A stretch of DNA of 64,000 nt from assembly GCA_965202845.1 (NCBI GenBank), contig OZ241856.1, positions 62,001-126,000 of the forward strand, in the 5' to 3' direction. The translations under genes were made by a program, and so were the position numbers. This document shows positions 1 through 9,213 of this stretch, one piece after another. Source of the stretch: CBDATA01 sp965202845. GTDB taxonomy: Bacteria; Acidobacteriota; Vicinamibacteria; Marinacidobacterales; Marinacidobacteraceae. Within the stretch, counting starts at the first letter, position 1. Every line of letters begins with the position of its first letter. Under the pieces are notes generated by a model. It made no database searches, was not told where the DNA came from, and was given only the letters and a program-made list of their open reading frames with translations.

Positions 1-450
1 GACGTCTTCCGGCGCCAGATCCGGGTCGCCCGGGACTTGGGGCTGCCGGTGGTCGTGCACCACCGGGACGCCGAGGACGACTTCCTGCGGATCGCCGACG
101 AGGAGGGGCTCGCGGAGTGCGGGGCGATCCTGCACTGCTTCACCGCCAGCCGCCGCCTCGCCGACGCCGCGCTGGAGCGGGGGTTCCTGATCTCCTTCTC
201 CGGAATCCTCACGTTCCCGAGCGCGGCGGACCTGCGGGCGACCGCCGCCGCGGTTCCGGCGGACCGGCTCCTGGTCGAGACCGACTGCCCGCTGCTGACC
301 CCGGCGCCCTTCCGGGGGAAGCGGAACGAGCCGATGCGGGTCGTGGAGACCGCCCGGGTCCTCGCTTCCGCCGCCGGACTGACGCCGGCCGAGCTGGAGG
401 CGGCGACCGACGCCAACTTCAGCCGGTTCTTCGGACTGCGCGATAATTGA
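1..450 (+). CDS. TatD family metal-dependent hydrolase, C-terminal part (cut by window start)
   Basis: The frame is open from base 1, so only the last 149 residues are present. Conserved TatD-type metal-ligand motifs are visible: VVHHRD near the start, ILHCFTAS in the middle and LLVETDCPLLTP further on, followed by the usual FRGKRNEP segment. Members are TIM-barrel Mg-dependent DNases or amidohydrolase-fold hydrolases of the cytosol. The stop at 448-450 lies 5 bases before the ATG of the polyprenyl synthase gene, so the two are probably co-transcribed. The family is clear; the exact substrate is not. Confidence 0.85.
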   Translation, partial: DVFRRQIRVARDLGLPVVVHHRDAEDDFLRIADEEGLAECGAILHCFTASRRLADAALERGFLISFSGILTFPSAADLRATAAAVPADRLLVETDCPLLTPAPFRGKRNEPMRVVETARVLASAAGLTPAELEAATDANFSRFFGLRDN

Positions 451-455
451 TTTGC

Positions 456-1451
456 ATGACGCCTGTTTCCCCGGTTGGCCTGCTCGCGGAGATCGAGGCC
501 GAGCTCGCGGACGATCTCGCCGAGGTGGACCGCATCCTGGCGAGCCAGGTGGACAGCAGGCTCAAGCTCGTGGAGCTGGCCAGCCAGTATCTCTATCAGA
601 GCGGCGGCAAGCGCATCCGCCCGATGATCGTGCTGCTCGCCGCCCGCGCCGCCGGCGCGGAGGACGGAGCCGGCGCCGCCCGCTTCGGGGCGGTGGTCGA
701 GATCATCCACACCGCCACCCTGGTGCACGACGACATCGTGGACCAGGCGGACACCCGCCGGGGACTCGAGTCGCTGAACCACATGCTCGGCAACGACCTC
801 ACGGTGCTGATCGGCGACTACCTCTACATCCGGTCGATGTCGATGGCGGCGTCCGCCGGGAACCTCCGCATCGTCGAGATGATCTGCGACCTGACCCAGC
901 GGATGATCGAGGGGATGCTGCTCGAGATGATGCGGGGCGGAACCATCGGACTCACCCGCGAGGAGCACCTGAACATCCTCAAGCTCAAGACCGCGTACCT
1001 CTTCCACGGTTGCGGGCGGCTGGGCGCCATGCTCTGCGATGCGGATGCTTCGGTCGAGGAGGCGCTGGGCGCCTACGGGATGAACCTGGGGATGGCGTTC
1101 CAGGTCGCCGACGACCTCTTCGACTTCACCGCCAGCGCCGAGAAGGTGGGGAAGCCGGTGCTCTCCGACCTGAAGGAGGGGCATCTCACCCTTCCGGTGC
1201 TGCATGCATTGGAGCAGGAGCCGGAATCGGCGGAGATCGTCGGGGAGGTGCTCGGCAGCGGCGCGCTGGAGGACGACGCGAGACGCCGCATCCTCGATCT
1301 GGTGGAGCGGCGCGACGGCCTGGGCGAGGCGCGCCGGGTGGCGGGGGAGTACGCGCGAGCCGCCCGGGAGGCGCTCGGACCGGTCGCCCCCTCGCGGTTC
1401 AAGGACGCGCTCGCCGCGCTCGCCGACTTCGTGATCGCCCGCGACCGCTGA
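456..1451 (+). CDS. ispB: Polyprenyl diphosphate synthase (octaprenyl/heptaprenyl type)
   Basis: This 331-residue trans-isoprenyl diphosphate synthase extends farnesyl diphosphate with isopentenyl diphosphate to make the quinone side chain. The first Asp-rich motif is in LVHDDIVDQADTRRG (about residue 90), the second is QVADDLFDF (about residue 218), and GGKRIRP near residue 50 binds the substrate diphosphate. A TTG at 447 is in frame, but the ATG at 456 matches the usual N-terminus better. The chain length made cannot be read from sequence alone. The symbol ispB is by family resemblance. Confidence 0.85.
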   Translation: MTPVSPVGLLAEIEAELADDLAEVDRILASQVDSRLKLVELASQYLYQSGGKRIRPMIVLLAARAAGAEDGAGAARFGAVVEIIHTATLVHDDIVDQADTRRGLESLNHMLGNDLTVLIGDYLYIRSMSMAASAGNLRIVEMICDLTQRMIEGMLLEMMRGGTIGLTREEHLNILKLKTAYLFHGCGRLGAMLCDADASVEEALGAYGMNLGMAFQVADDLFDFTASAEKVGKPVLSDLKEGHLTLPVLHALEQEPESAEIVGEVLGSGALEDDARRRILDLVERRDGLGEARRVAGEYARAAREALGPVAPSRFKDALAALADFVIARDR

Positions 1452-1834
1452 GCTTCCCCCTTCCCGCCTACCGGCACCGCCCCGGCGAGACGCCGCACCC
1501 GGAGCGCGCCCCGGACGGCCACCGCTTCCTCGACCGGCTGCCCCTCCCGGCGCCCCCGGTCCCGCTGGAGCGCCTCCCGGCGGACCCGCTCTTCCGCTAC
1601 GGGGAGGAGCTGTTCCGCGCCGGGTACTTCTGGGAGGCGCACGCGGTCTGGGAAGAGCTCTGGCGCTCCGGCCCCGAACGCGACGCCCTGCGGAGCTTCA
1701 TCCAGCTCGCCGCCGCTCGCCTGAAGCGCGCCGCCGGCAATCGGGAGGGCGAGGCGAAGCTGCTGGCGAAGGCGGGGCGCAAGCCGCTTCCGGAGCCGCT
1801 TCGCTCCCGGTTCCGGGCGCTGGCGTCCGGATGA
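1448..1834 (+). CDS. DUF309 domain protein
   Basis: The C-terminal half carries the DUF309 signature: RYGEELFRAGYFWEAHAVWE, then LWRSGPERDALRSFIQLAAA. DUF309 proteins are small all-helical proteins of unknown function. No ATG, GTG or TTG lies between the end of ispB and the domain in this frame. A CTG at 1448 overlapping the ispB stop is the best candidate, so the 5' limit is uncertain. The frame itself is firm from about 1590. The gene is probably translationally coupled to ispB. Confidence 0.6.
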   Translation: MSFPLPAYRHRPGETPHPERAPDGHRFLDRLPLPAPPVPLERLPADPLFRYGEELFRAGYFWEAHAVWEELWRSGPERDALRSFIQLAAARLKRAAGNREGEAKLLAKAGRKPLPEPLRSRFRALASG

Positions 1835-1839
1835 GCCGG

Positions 1840-3996
1840 TCAGAACGCCTTCAGCCAGGTCAGCTTCGCCACCGCCGTCCGGCGGGTCCAGGGATCGATG
1901 CGCGGGTCCATACCCGGGTCGCCGTCGGTGATGTAGCCGGTGTCGAGGACGAGGAACAGATCGCTCCCCGGGGTGTGAATCCAGTTCACCCGGATGTTCG
2001 TCCGGAGCTCCTTCGAGAGGCTGTCCCACTGGATCAGGGCGCCCGCGAAGAGCTCGAGGTTCAAGGCGCCTTGGACGTCGAAGGCGAGCAGGTGGGTCGT
2101 GAAGGCGCCGTCGGCGATCGGGAGCGACACCCGGTTCCGGGACGCCGTCGCCTGCACCGTGAGGTGGGGGCCGGTCTTCACCACGACGCCCCCGGCGAGT
2201 CGCGCTCGCTCCCCGCCCCAGAACCCGCCGGCGGAACCGGAAAGCATCGCCGCCACCGTCCGGCTGTCGTTGGTGCGGGCGCTTGCTTCCACGAACCGGA
2301 AGTCGTAGTCCCCCGCCGGGAGCGCGCGGCCGCTGATGGACGCCGGCTGACGGAGGCGCTCGAATCGGTTGGTGATGCTGAAGTCGACCTGATCTCCCGA
2401 CTCGAACGAGAAGCCGGTCGCGGCGCCGGTCGCGCGCGACTGGAGCTCGCCGTCGGTTCCCAGGATGCGGTCCGCTTCCAGCTGGAATCGGGCTTGCCGG
2501 GCCCACCGACTCGCCTCGAAGCGGGGGGTGAAGGCGGCGGCGCCGGACCAACGGTCCTGGTCGCGGCGGCGCGCGAAGCCGAGCGCCGGGTCGAAGTCCT
2601 TCCCCACCCGGCCGCGCCGCAGGGACAGACTGTATCGGTCGTTCCGAAGCTGAAGCTCCCCGTCGGCGGCGGAAGCGTCGCCCGCGGTCGCGTCGTTGAA
2701 CACCCGCGCGCCCCAGAGCCGAAGGGAGGAGCTGCTGAAGAAGCGCGTCACGAAGTCCACCCCGGCAGTGCGCCTGCCTCTCCGCCCCGCCTGGTCGAGG
2801 CTGGTGGCGATGGCGCCGACCGTGGTCCGCTCGCCGAGTCCCGCCTCCAGACGGAGCACCGAGTTCCAGGCGCCGGGGCCGTCCGTCCGGTTCCCGGTGC
2901 GAAGCGCCAGCGCGCCGACGGAGAGGGGGCCGGCCTGGCCGGTCAGTCGCCCTCCGCCGAGGATGTCGTCCTCGAGGCCGATCCGCCGGCTGAAGAAGAT
3001 TTCGGTCTCCTGCGGCGCTCCGAAGCGGAAGAGGCCTGCCCGCTCGAGGAAGAACTCGCGCTTTTCGGGAAAGAAGAGGTCGAATCGGGTGAGGTTGATC
3101 TGGACGTTGTCGGCCTCGACCTGGGCGAAGTCGGTGTTCCAGGTGAGATCCAGGGTCAGGTTGGGAGTGAGGCCGTACTTGACGTCCAGCCCCGCCTGCG
3201 CCTCCCGGTCCAGGCGCCCGCCTCCGAGCCGTTGCGCTCCGAGCGTCCCGTAGGGCTTCATCTCGAGCCGCTGTCCGCGACGCACGCCCTCGAGGCCGAC
3301 GAGCGTCGCGTACCGGGAGACCTGGGCGATGCCGGACCGGTATTCCTGTCCGATGTGGGGCCAGATCACCGTTTCGTTCTTCCGCCGGATGGAACGCTGG
3401 AACGCGATCCCCATCACCGGCGCCGCTTCATCGGCGAAGCGGATGGTCGTGAACGGAAGCGCCATCTCCAGCGCCCAGCCTTCGGCGTTCACGGTGGTCG
3501 CGGTGGTGAACACTCCGTCCCAGTTCCAGTCTTCCCGGTCCAGCCGCTCGTCCGAGAGCAGGGCGTCGTCCTGGGCGCCGAGCGCTCCTACTTCGAAGAG
3601 GTAGGCGCTCCGCCGGTCGAAGTAGGTGTCGATCCCGATGAGGATCCGGTCATCCTTGTCGATCCGCCCGCCCCGGTGCAGGATCGCCCGGCGGATCCGG
3701 TCGGGTTCCGAATCGAAGAACGAAAAGCCGAAATAGAGCGCGCGCTCGTCGTAGGCGATCCGCACTTCGGTCGGCTCGCTCGCCGGCGCGCCATCCACCG
3801 GGTCGCGCTGCCGGAACCCGGTGATCGGTTCGATCCCGGCCCAGAACGGTTCGTCGAGGACGCCGTCCACCCGGGGCGGGGTCTCGATCCGCACCGCCCG
3901 CGCGACCGGGGTCTGCGCCGTCGCGGCCGCTCCGAAGATCAGTCCGAAAACCCCGCAGAACGCAAGGTTTCGCATGCTTCGCCGAGCGACATCCAA
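1840..3996 (-). CDS. DUF5916-type outer-membrane protein with N-terminal CBM9-like domain
   Basis: This 718-residue protein has a signal peptide (SMRNLAFCGVFGLIFGAAATAQ). The N-terminal domain resembles carbohydrate-binding family 9 (PPRVDGVLDEPFWAGIEPI, then VRIAYDERALYFGFSFFDSE). A long C-terminal region alternates short amphipathic strands and ends in an aromatic residue (TWLKAF), as in outer-membrane beta-barrels. This matches the DUF5916 architecture, which is abundant in Gemmatimonadota, Acidobacteriota and Bacteroidota. Its role is unknown, possibly carbohydrate-related uptake or surface binding. It ends 5 bases from the DUF309 stop (convergent) and is divergent from the Rieske gene. 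Confidence 0.75.
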   Translation of the reverse strand: MDVARRSMRNLAFCGVFGLIFGAAATAQTPVARAVRIETPPRVDGVLDEPFWAGIEPITGFRQRDPVDGAPASEPTEVRIAYDERALYFGFSFFDSEPDRIRRAILHRGGRIDKDDRILIGIDTYFDRRSAYLFEVGALGAQDDALLSDERLDREDWNWDGVFTTATTVNAEGWALEMALPFTTIRFADEAAPVMGIAFQRSIRRKNETVIWPHIGQEYRSGIAQVSRYATLVGLEGVRRGQRLEMKPYGTLGAQRLGGGRLDREAQAGLDVKYGLTPNLTLDLTWNTDFAQVEADNVQINLTRFDLFFPEKREFFLERAGLFRFGAPQETEIFFSRRIGLEDDILGGGRLTGQAGPLSVGALALRTGNRTDGPGAWNSVLRLEAGLGERTTVGAIATSLDQAGRRGRRTAGVDFVTRFFSSSSLRLWGARVFNDATAGDASAADGELQLRNDRYSLSLRRGRVGKDFDPALGFARRRDQDRWSGAAAFTPRFEASRWARQARFQLEADRILGTDGELQSRATGAATGFSFESGDQVDFSITNRFERLRQPASISGRALPAGDYDFRFVEASARTNDSRTVAAMLSGSAGGFWGGERARLAGGVVVKTGPHLTVQATASRNRVSLPIADGAFTTHLLAFDVQGALNLELFAGALIQWDSLSKELRTNIRVNWIHTPGSDLFLVLDTGYITDGDPGMDPRIDPWTRRTAVAKLTWLKAF

Positions 3997-4044
3997 GGGG
4001 CCGGATCGTAGCAGTCTCTCCCATCCGCACTACCATGAGCCGCC

Positions 4045-5163
4045 TTGACGGTTGACACCCGCCCGGCGCCGCCGCCGGACGCGCGGACGCTCCCCGCCCG
4101 CTTCTACGTCGATCCCGCGCTGTTTGCATTGGAGGAGGAGCGGATCCACCGGGCGATGTGGAACGCGGTCTGCCCGGCTGCGGAGTTGCGGAATCCGGGG
4201 GACTACCGGCTGGCGGAGATCGCCGGGGATTCGCTGATCGTGCTGCGGGATGAAGACGGCGCCCTGCGCGCCCTCCACAACGTCTGCCGGCACCGCGGCA
4301 CCCGGATGCTGGAGGCGGAGTCCGGCTGTCTTGGGGCGGGATCGATCCAGTGCCCGTACCACGCCTGGACCTACGACCTCGGGGGGCGGCTGCGCCGGGC
4401 GCCCCACATGGAGCGGGTGGAGGGGTTCTCGGAGGCCGACTATCCGCTGGTCCCCGCCGCCTGCGGGACATGGGGCGGGATGGTCTTCGTCCGGGTGGCG
4501 GACGACGGCCCGTCGCTCCCGGAGCAACTGGGTCCCGCCGCCGAACGGCTCGCCCCCTGGGGAATCGGGGAGCTGGAGGCCGCCCACGCCGAGCATTACG
4601 ACCTGAAGGCGAACTGGAAGCTCATCGTCCAGAACTTCTCCGAGTGCCTGCACTGCCCGGTGATCCACCCGCAGCTGCAGCGCCTTTCGCACTATCTGGG
4701 CGGAACGAACCATCCGGTGACGCCGGGCGCGGTCGGCTCCACGATGGACCTCGCAGCGGAAGTCGAGACGCTTTCGACCGACGGGCGCCTGGTGGGGGCG
4801 CCGCTGCCCGGTCTGGGGGCGGAGGACCGGCGCCGGGTCGCCTACGAGATTCTGCTCCCCAATGTGATGCTCTGCCTCCATCCTGACTACGCAGTGCGCT
4901 TTTTGATGCGCCCGCTGGCGGTGGACCGCACCCGGATTCGCTGCGACTGGCTCTTCAGCCGGGAGGCGCTGGCGCGTCCGGGGTTCGATCCGGCGCGCGC
5001 CGTGGACTTCTGGGACGCCACCAACCGGCAGGACTGGCGGGTCTCGGAGCTCGCCCAGCAGGGGATCGGGTCTTCCGCCTACCGCCCCGGCCCCTATTCG
5101 AACCGCGAGGACCAGCTCTGGGAGATCGATCGGCTGATTCTCCGCCGCCTCCGGCGAATTTGA
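4045..5163 (+). CDS. Rieske non-haem iron oxygenase, alpha subunit
   Basis: This is a 372-residue ring-hydroxylating-type oxygenase. The Rieske [2Fe-2S] ligands are in NVCRHRGTRM (about residue 81) and IQCPYHAWTYD (about residue 103), giving C-x-H and C-x2-H pairs. The mononuclear iron site is in NFSECLHCPVIHPQL (about residue 197), where two His are seen. The overall layout resembles the monooxygenases acting on choline-like or aromatic substrates. The substrate cannot be assigned, and no reductase or beta subunit is adjacent. The start is a TTG; the ATG at 4034 runs into a stop at once, so TTG 4045 is the most plausible. Confidence 0.8.
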   Translation: MTVDTRPAPPPDARTLPARFYVDPALFALEEERIHRAMWNAVCPAAELRNPGDYRLAEIAGDSLIVLRDEDGALRALHNVCRHRGTRMLEAESGCLGAGSIQCPYHAWTYDLGGRLRRAPHMERVEGFSEADYPLVPAACGTWGGMVFVRVADDGPSLPEQLGPAAERLAPWGIGELEAAHAEHYDLKANWKLIVQNFSECLHCPVIHPQLQRLSHYLGGTNHPVTPGAVGSTMDLAAEVETLSTDGRLVGAPLPGLGAEDRRRVAYEILLPNVMLCLHPDYAVRFLMRPLAVDRTRIRCDWLFSREALARPGFDPARAVDFWDATNRQDWRVSELAQQGIGSSAYRPGPYSNREDQLWEIDRLILRRLRRI

Positions 5164-5197
5164 CGATGCGCGCCCGTCGCATCAGAATCATCAGACG

Positions 5198-5464
5198 ATG
5201 AAGTCGGGACCGGGCCGGACGCTGCTCTGGCTGGCGATGCTCGCGCTGCTGGTCGTGAGCGTGGCGCCCCATGCGCACCACCACGAGCTGGACGCGCAGG
5301 AGGGAGTGTGCGTCCTGTGCCACGCGCCGGACGCTGCGCTGGTCGTCGCCTCGGTCGCAGCGGACCCGGCGCCGCTCTCCGTCCGATCCTCCCGGCTCTG
5401 CGCCCCGACGCCGCCGCCCCAGGTCGTTCTGGGCGGTCTCGGCGCCCGGGCGCCGCCGGCCTGA
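5198..5464 (+). CDS. Small exported His/Cys-motif protein
   Basis: This is an 88-residue protein. A signal peptide or N-terminal anchor (LLWLAMLALLVVSVAPHA) is followed directly by a His cluster (HAHHHELD) and a C-x2-C-H motif (GVCVLCHAPD). The clustered His and Cys residues suggest metal binding in the periplasm; the layout recalls DUF2946-type proteins. It sits upstream of an ABC exporter on the same strand, so it may belong to that operon. The function is not known. The ATG at 5198 is the only sensible start. Confidence 0.55.
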   Translation: MKSGPGRTLLWLAMLALLVVSVAPHAHHHELDAQEGVCVLCHAPDAALVVASVAADPAPLSVRSSRLCAPTPPPQVVLGGLGARAPPA

Positions 5465-5554
5465 GACGCGATTCCCGCCGCCCCCCCTGGCGGCTCCATC
5501 CTTTTCGCGTCCGCACGCCGGGCCCTTTTGTCCGGCGGGGAGAGTCCCCCCATC

Positions 5555-6337
5555 ATGCCCTCTTCGGCACCCCTCGGCGAGATCGAAGTCTCGAGCGAGA
5601 CCGCCCCCAAAACCGTTCTGGAGGCCCGTTCGCTCACCAAGCGCTACGGGTCCCTGGAAGCCGTCTCGAACCTCGACCTTTCGGTTCGTTCCGGCGAAAT
5701 CTATTGTCTGCTCGGCCCGAACGGCGCCGGCAAGACCACCACCATCCACCTGTTCCTCGGCTTCCACCAGCCGAGCTCCGGAAGCGTCCGGGTTTCCGAC
5801 TTCGACGTGGAGCAGGACGCGCTTTCGGCCCGCAGGCGCCTCGCCTACGTCCCGGAGCAGGTCATGCTCTACCGCAACCTGAGCGGCCTCGAGAACCTCG
5901 AATACTTCGCGGCGCTCAGCGGCGGCCGCACCCATTCCAACGGGGACCTGACCCAAATCCTCGCCGACGTCGGGCTGCCCGCTGACGCGGCCCGCCGCCG
6001 GGTCGGCACGTACTCGAAGGGCATGCGGCAGAAGGTCGGCATCGCCATCGCGGTTGCGAAGGAGGCCGCCGCGCTGCTGCTGGACGAACCCACATCCGGC
6101 TTGGACCCCAAGGCTTCCAGGGAGTTTTCCGAACGGATTGAAGCGCTCCGGACCGAGGGCATGGCGGTGCTGATGGCCACCCACGACCTGTTCCGCGCGA
6201 AGGAGTCGGGCGCCCGGATCGGGATCATGCGGCGCGGCCGCCTGGTCACCGAGCTGAGCGCCGACGAAATCGGCCACGCCGACCTCGAGCGCATCTACCT
6301 CGAACACATGCAGGACCAGGAGGGAGGAGCATCATGA
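5555..6337 (+). CDS. ABC transporter ATP-binding protein
   Basis: This 260-residue nucleotide-binding subunit has Walker A GPNGAGKTTT, signature TYSKGMRQKVGIA, Walker B AALLLDEPTSGLDP and the H-loop MATHDLF. It is the single-domain type that partners ABC-2 permeases, resembling NosF/CcmA-like exporters. An in-frame TTG at 5528 exists, but ATG 5555 follows a GGGGAGAG ribosome-binding site and is preferred. The stop overlaps the ATG of the first permease (ATGA-type coupling), so the three genes form one transporter operon. Confidence 0.9.
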   Translation: MPSSAPLGEIEVSSETAPKTVLEARSLTKRYGSLEAVSNLDLSVRSGEIYCLLGPNGAGKTTTIHLFLGFHQPSSGSVRVSDFDVEQDALSARRRLAYVPEQVMLYRNLSGLENLEYFAALSGGRTHSNGDLTQILADVGLPADAARRRVGTYSKGMRQKVGIAIAVAKEAAALLLDEPTSGLDPKASREFSERIEALRTEGMAVLMATHDLFRAKESGARIGIMRRGRLVTELSADEIGHADLERIYLEHMQDQEGGAS

Positions 6338-7743
6338 TCCGGCACATCGTCCGCAAGGAATGCACCGACCTGCTTCGCGACGGTCGGTTCCGCTGGTGCG
6401 CGGCCATCGTCGGCGCGCTGCTGCTCGTCTCGCTGGGGAGCGGCTTTGTCGAGACCCGGCGGGCGGCGGCGGCGCATGACGCCGCGCAGCACACCGCCCG
6501 CGAGCACTGGGAGTCCCAGGGGGAGAAGAACCCCCATTCGGCCGCCCATTACGGCATCTACGCCTTCAAGCCGCGCCTGCCGCTTTCGTTCCTGGACCAG
6601 GGGGTCGACCCCTACACCGGAACCTCGGTCTGGCTGGAGGCCCACCGCCAGAACGACTTCCTGATGCGCCCGGCGCAGGACGCCACTGCCGGCCAGCGTC
6701 TGGGCGCGCTCACCGCCGCCCAGGTGCTCCAGTTCCTGGTTCCGCTTCTCGTCATCCTGCTCGCTTTCGGCGCGCTGGCGGGCGAGCGCGATCAGGGCAC
6801 CTTGCGCCAGGTGCTGGCCACCGGCGTCTCCCGGCGCGAGCTGGCGGTCGGCAAGGCGCTCGGAGTCGCCGTCGCCCTGGCGCTCCTGCTGGTTCCGGCG
6901 GCGATCCTGGGCGCCGCCGCCATCACCTTGGGGAGTCCGGGGCCGGCGGCGCCGCCGTTCGCCCGCGGGACGGTGCTGGCTGTGAGCTACCTGGCCTATT
7001 TCGGCGTGTTCGTCGCGCTTTCCCTCGCGGTTTCGGCGTGGGTGCGGTCGGCGCGCACCGCGCTGGTGGCGCTGCTCGGCATCTGGGCGTTCAACGGGCT
7101 GGTGATTCCCCGGGTCGCGGTGGATCTCTCCAAGTGGCTGCATCCCACCCCTTCGGCGGTGGAGTTCGCCCGCACGCTGGAAACGGAGATGCGGGAAGGG
7201 GTTCCCGGACTCCAGCCGCCGGACCGGAACGCGACCGAGGCCCGCCTGCTCGAGGAGCACGGGGTGGAGACCGTCGAGGAGCTTCCGCTGAACCTCGCGG
7301 GCGTGCAGCTCCAGGAGAGCGAGGAGTACGCCAACCAGATCTTTGACCGGAACCACGGCTCGCTCTGGCGCCAGTTCGAGCGTCAGGGATGGGTGCACGA
7401 AGCCTTGTCCGCGGTCGCGCCGCTGCTCGCGGTCCGCACCCTCTCGATGGGTCTGGCGGGAACCGACGTCGAGCAGCACCGGCATTTTGCGACCGCCGCC
7501 GAGTCGTATCGGCGCGACCTGATGCGCGAGATGAACGGCGACCTGGCGCAGAACTCCCGCACCGGCGACACCTACCTGGCGGCGGCGGACCGTTGGGCCG
7601 AGACGCCGCCCTTCCGGTATGACGCGCCCTCGCTCGGCTGGGTGCTGCGGAACCGGGCGCTGTCGCTGGCGATGCTGGGACTCTGGCTGGCGGGCGCCTT
7701 TCTGGCCGCCGGGGCCCTGGTCCGGCGCGCTGCGGTGGCTTGA
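6334..7743 (+). CDS. ABC transporter permease (ABC-2/DUF3526-like), first
   Basis: This 469-residue membrane protein begins with a cytoplasmic segment and a first span (WCAAIVGALLLVSLGSGFV). A large extracytoplasmic domain follows, then a cluster of five or so spans after LTAAQVLQFLVPLLVILLAF. The GERDQGTLRQVLATGVSR segment is the coupling region typical of ABC-2 permeases. The large soluble insertion between the first and second spans matches DUF3526-like exporters. It overlaps the ATPase gene by 4 bases and is followed at once by a paralogous permease, implying a heterodimeric exporter of unknown substrate. Confidence 0.8.
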   Translation: MIRHIVRKECTDLLRDGRFRWCAAIVGALLLVSLGSGFVETRRAAAAHDAAQHTAREHWESQGEKNPHSAAHYGIYAFKPRLPLSFLDQGVDPYTGTSVWLEAHRQNDFLMRPAQDATAGQRLGALTAAQVLQFLVPLLVILLAFGALAGERDQGTLRQVLATGVSRRELAVGKALGVAVALALLLVPAAILGAAAITLGSPGPAAPPFARGTVLAVSYLAYFGVFVALSLAVSAWVRSARTALVALLGIWAFNGLVIPRVAVDLSKWLHPTPSAVEFARTLETEMREGVPGLQPPDRNATEARLLEEHGVETVEELPLNLAGVQLQESEEYANQIFDRNHGSLWRQFERQGWVHEALSAVAPLLAVRTLSMGLAGTDVEQHRHFATAAESYRRDLMREMNGDLAQNSRTGDTYLAAADRWAETPPFRYDAPSLGWVLRNRALSLAMLGLWLAGAFLAAGALVRRAAVA

Positions 7744-7745
7744 CG

Positions 7746-9179
7746 ATGACGCTCCGCACCGTTCTCCGAAACGAATGGCGCCTCCTGCTCGCCGACCGGA
7801 CGCTCCGGGTGGTTCTGGGCGGGTTCGCGCTCTTGTTCGTCTACGCGCTGGCGAACGGGATGGGTTGGCTCGCCTTCCAGGAGGAGACCCTGGACCTCGC
7901 CCGCGCCGGGACCATCGAACGCAGCCGGAACCTTGAGGAGGAGCTGCTGCACATCGAGGGCGGCGGCGAGCCGTACCTGTGGTTCCGGGACCCGCGAAAC
8001 GCGCACGTCATGGGCGGCGCGCCCGGCGCCCACACCGCGGCGCTGGGCCCGGGGCCGCTGACCGCCCTGGCGGTGGGGCAGACCGACCTGCTGCCGTACT
8101 ACTACGACGTGAGCATCTACACCAACGAGTCGTCGTTCCTCCAGAACGGCGAGGTAGAGAACCCGCTGAACCTGCTGGTGGGACGCTTCGACCTGGCGTT
8201 CGTCCTGGTGTACCTGCTTCCGCTGCTGATTCTTGCGCTCAGCTTCAACGTGCTCTCCGGGGAGCGGGAGCAGGGCACTCTGGCGCTGACCCTCTCGCAG
8301 CCGGTTTCGGTGCGGGAGGTGGTGGCCGCCAAGCTGACCTTCCGGGCGGTTCTGGTGGTCGGGCTGGCGCTCGGCGTCTCCCTGCTCGGCATCCTCTTCA
8401 GCGGGGGGTTCGCCGCTCCCGGCCGGGTCGCGCTCTGGTGCGCGGCGGTTCTCGCCTACGCGCTCTTCTGGTTCGCGCTGGCGGCGTGGATCAACAGCTT
8501 CGGGCGGACGTCGGCATGGAACGCCACCGTGCTGGTGGGCGCCTGGCTGCTGCTGGTGGCCGTTCTGCCGGCCGCCGGGAGCATCGCCGCCGGCCTGCTC
8601 CATCCGCTGCCGTCGCGGGTCGAAATGATCACCGCCCAGCGCGACGCCTCGAACGAGGCGGTGAACCAGCGCAGCGAGTTGCTCGCCCGCTACATCGAAG
8701 ACCATCCGGAGATGGCCGGCGGGGTGGTCGCCGAGGAGGACAACCGCGCCGCGCTGACCTGGGCGGCGACCGAGGCGGTGAACGAGCGGTTGCGGGAGGT
8801 CACCAGCGAGCACGAGGAGCGGCTGGTCTCCCAGCAGGCGCTGGTGCGCCGCTATCGCTTCCTTTCGCCGGCGCTGCTGGCGCAGGAGACGTTCCTCGAG
8901 GCCGCCGGAACCGGCGATGCCCGCTTCGCGCATTTCCAGTCGCAGGTGCGCGCCTTCGCCGAGGAGTGGCGCGCTTTCTTCGTCCCCGCCATCCTCGCGG
9001 GAACGCAGATGACCGTGGACGCGCTGGCGGAGGCGCCATCCTTCCGGTTCGTGGACGAGGAGGCGCGGACGGTCGCGGCCCGGATCGCCACGCCGCTCGC
9101 GGCGCTCTTCGGCATGCTGGCGCTGGTCGGCGCGGCGGGCGCGCTGCGCCTGCGGCGCTGGACTGGCCCTTCGGGGTAG
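7746..9179 (+). CDS. ABC transporter permease (ABC-2/DUF3526-like), second
   Basis: This 477-residue paralogue of the preceding permease has the same arrangement: a first span (VVLGGFALLFVYALANGM), a large soluble domain, then a hydrophobic bundle starting at FVLVYLLPLLILALSFNVL. The coupling motif is GEREQGTLALTLSQPVSV. The ATG at 7746 lies 2 bases after the stop of the first permease. The two permeases and the ATPase form a complete ABC exporter. The transported molecule cannot be told from sequence. Confidence 0.8.
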   Translation: MTLRTVLRNEWRLLLADRTLRVVLGGFALLFVYALANGMGWLAFQEETLDLARAGTIERSRNLEEELLHIEGGGEPYLWFRDPRNAHVMGGAPGAHTAALGPGPLTALAVGQTDLLPYYYDVSIYTNESSFLQNGEVENPLNLLVGRFDLAFVLVYLLPLLILALSFNVLSGEREQGTLALTLSQPVSVREVVAAKLTFRAVLVVGLALGVSLLGILFSGGFAAPGRVALWCAAVLAYALFWFALAAWINSFGRTSAWNATVLVGAWLLLVAVLPAAGSIAAGLLHPLPSRVEMITAQRDASNEAVNQRSELLARYIEDHPEMAGGVVAEEDNRAALTWAATEAVNERLREVTSEHEERLVSQQALVRRYRFLSPALLAQETFLEAAGTGDARFAHFQSQVRAFAEEWRAFFVPAILAGTQMTVDALAEAPSFRFVDEEARTVAARIATPLAALFGMLALVGAAGALRLRRWTGPSG

Positions 9180-9213
9180 AGGGACCGCTGGCGCGTGCGG
9201 TAGCGTTGCGGGC

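Noticed and set aside
452..1450. Continuous alternative frame running through ispB into DUF309
   Set aside because: It is a GC-rich shadow of ispB. Only the part after the ispB stop has a recognisable domain.
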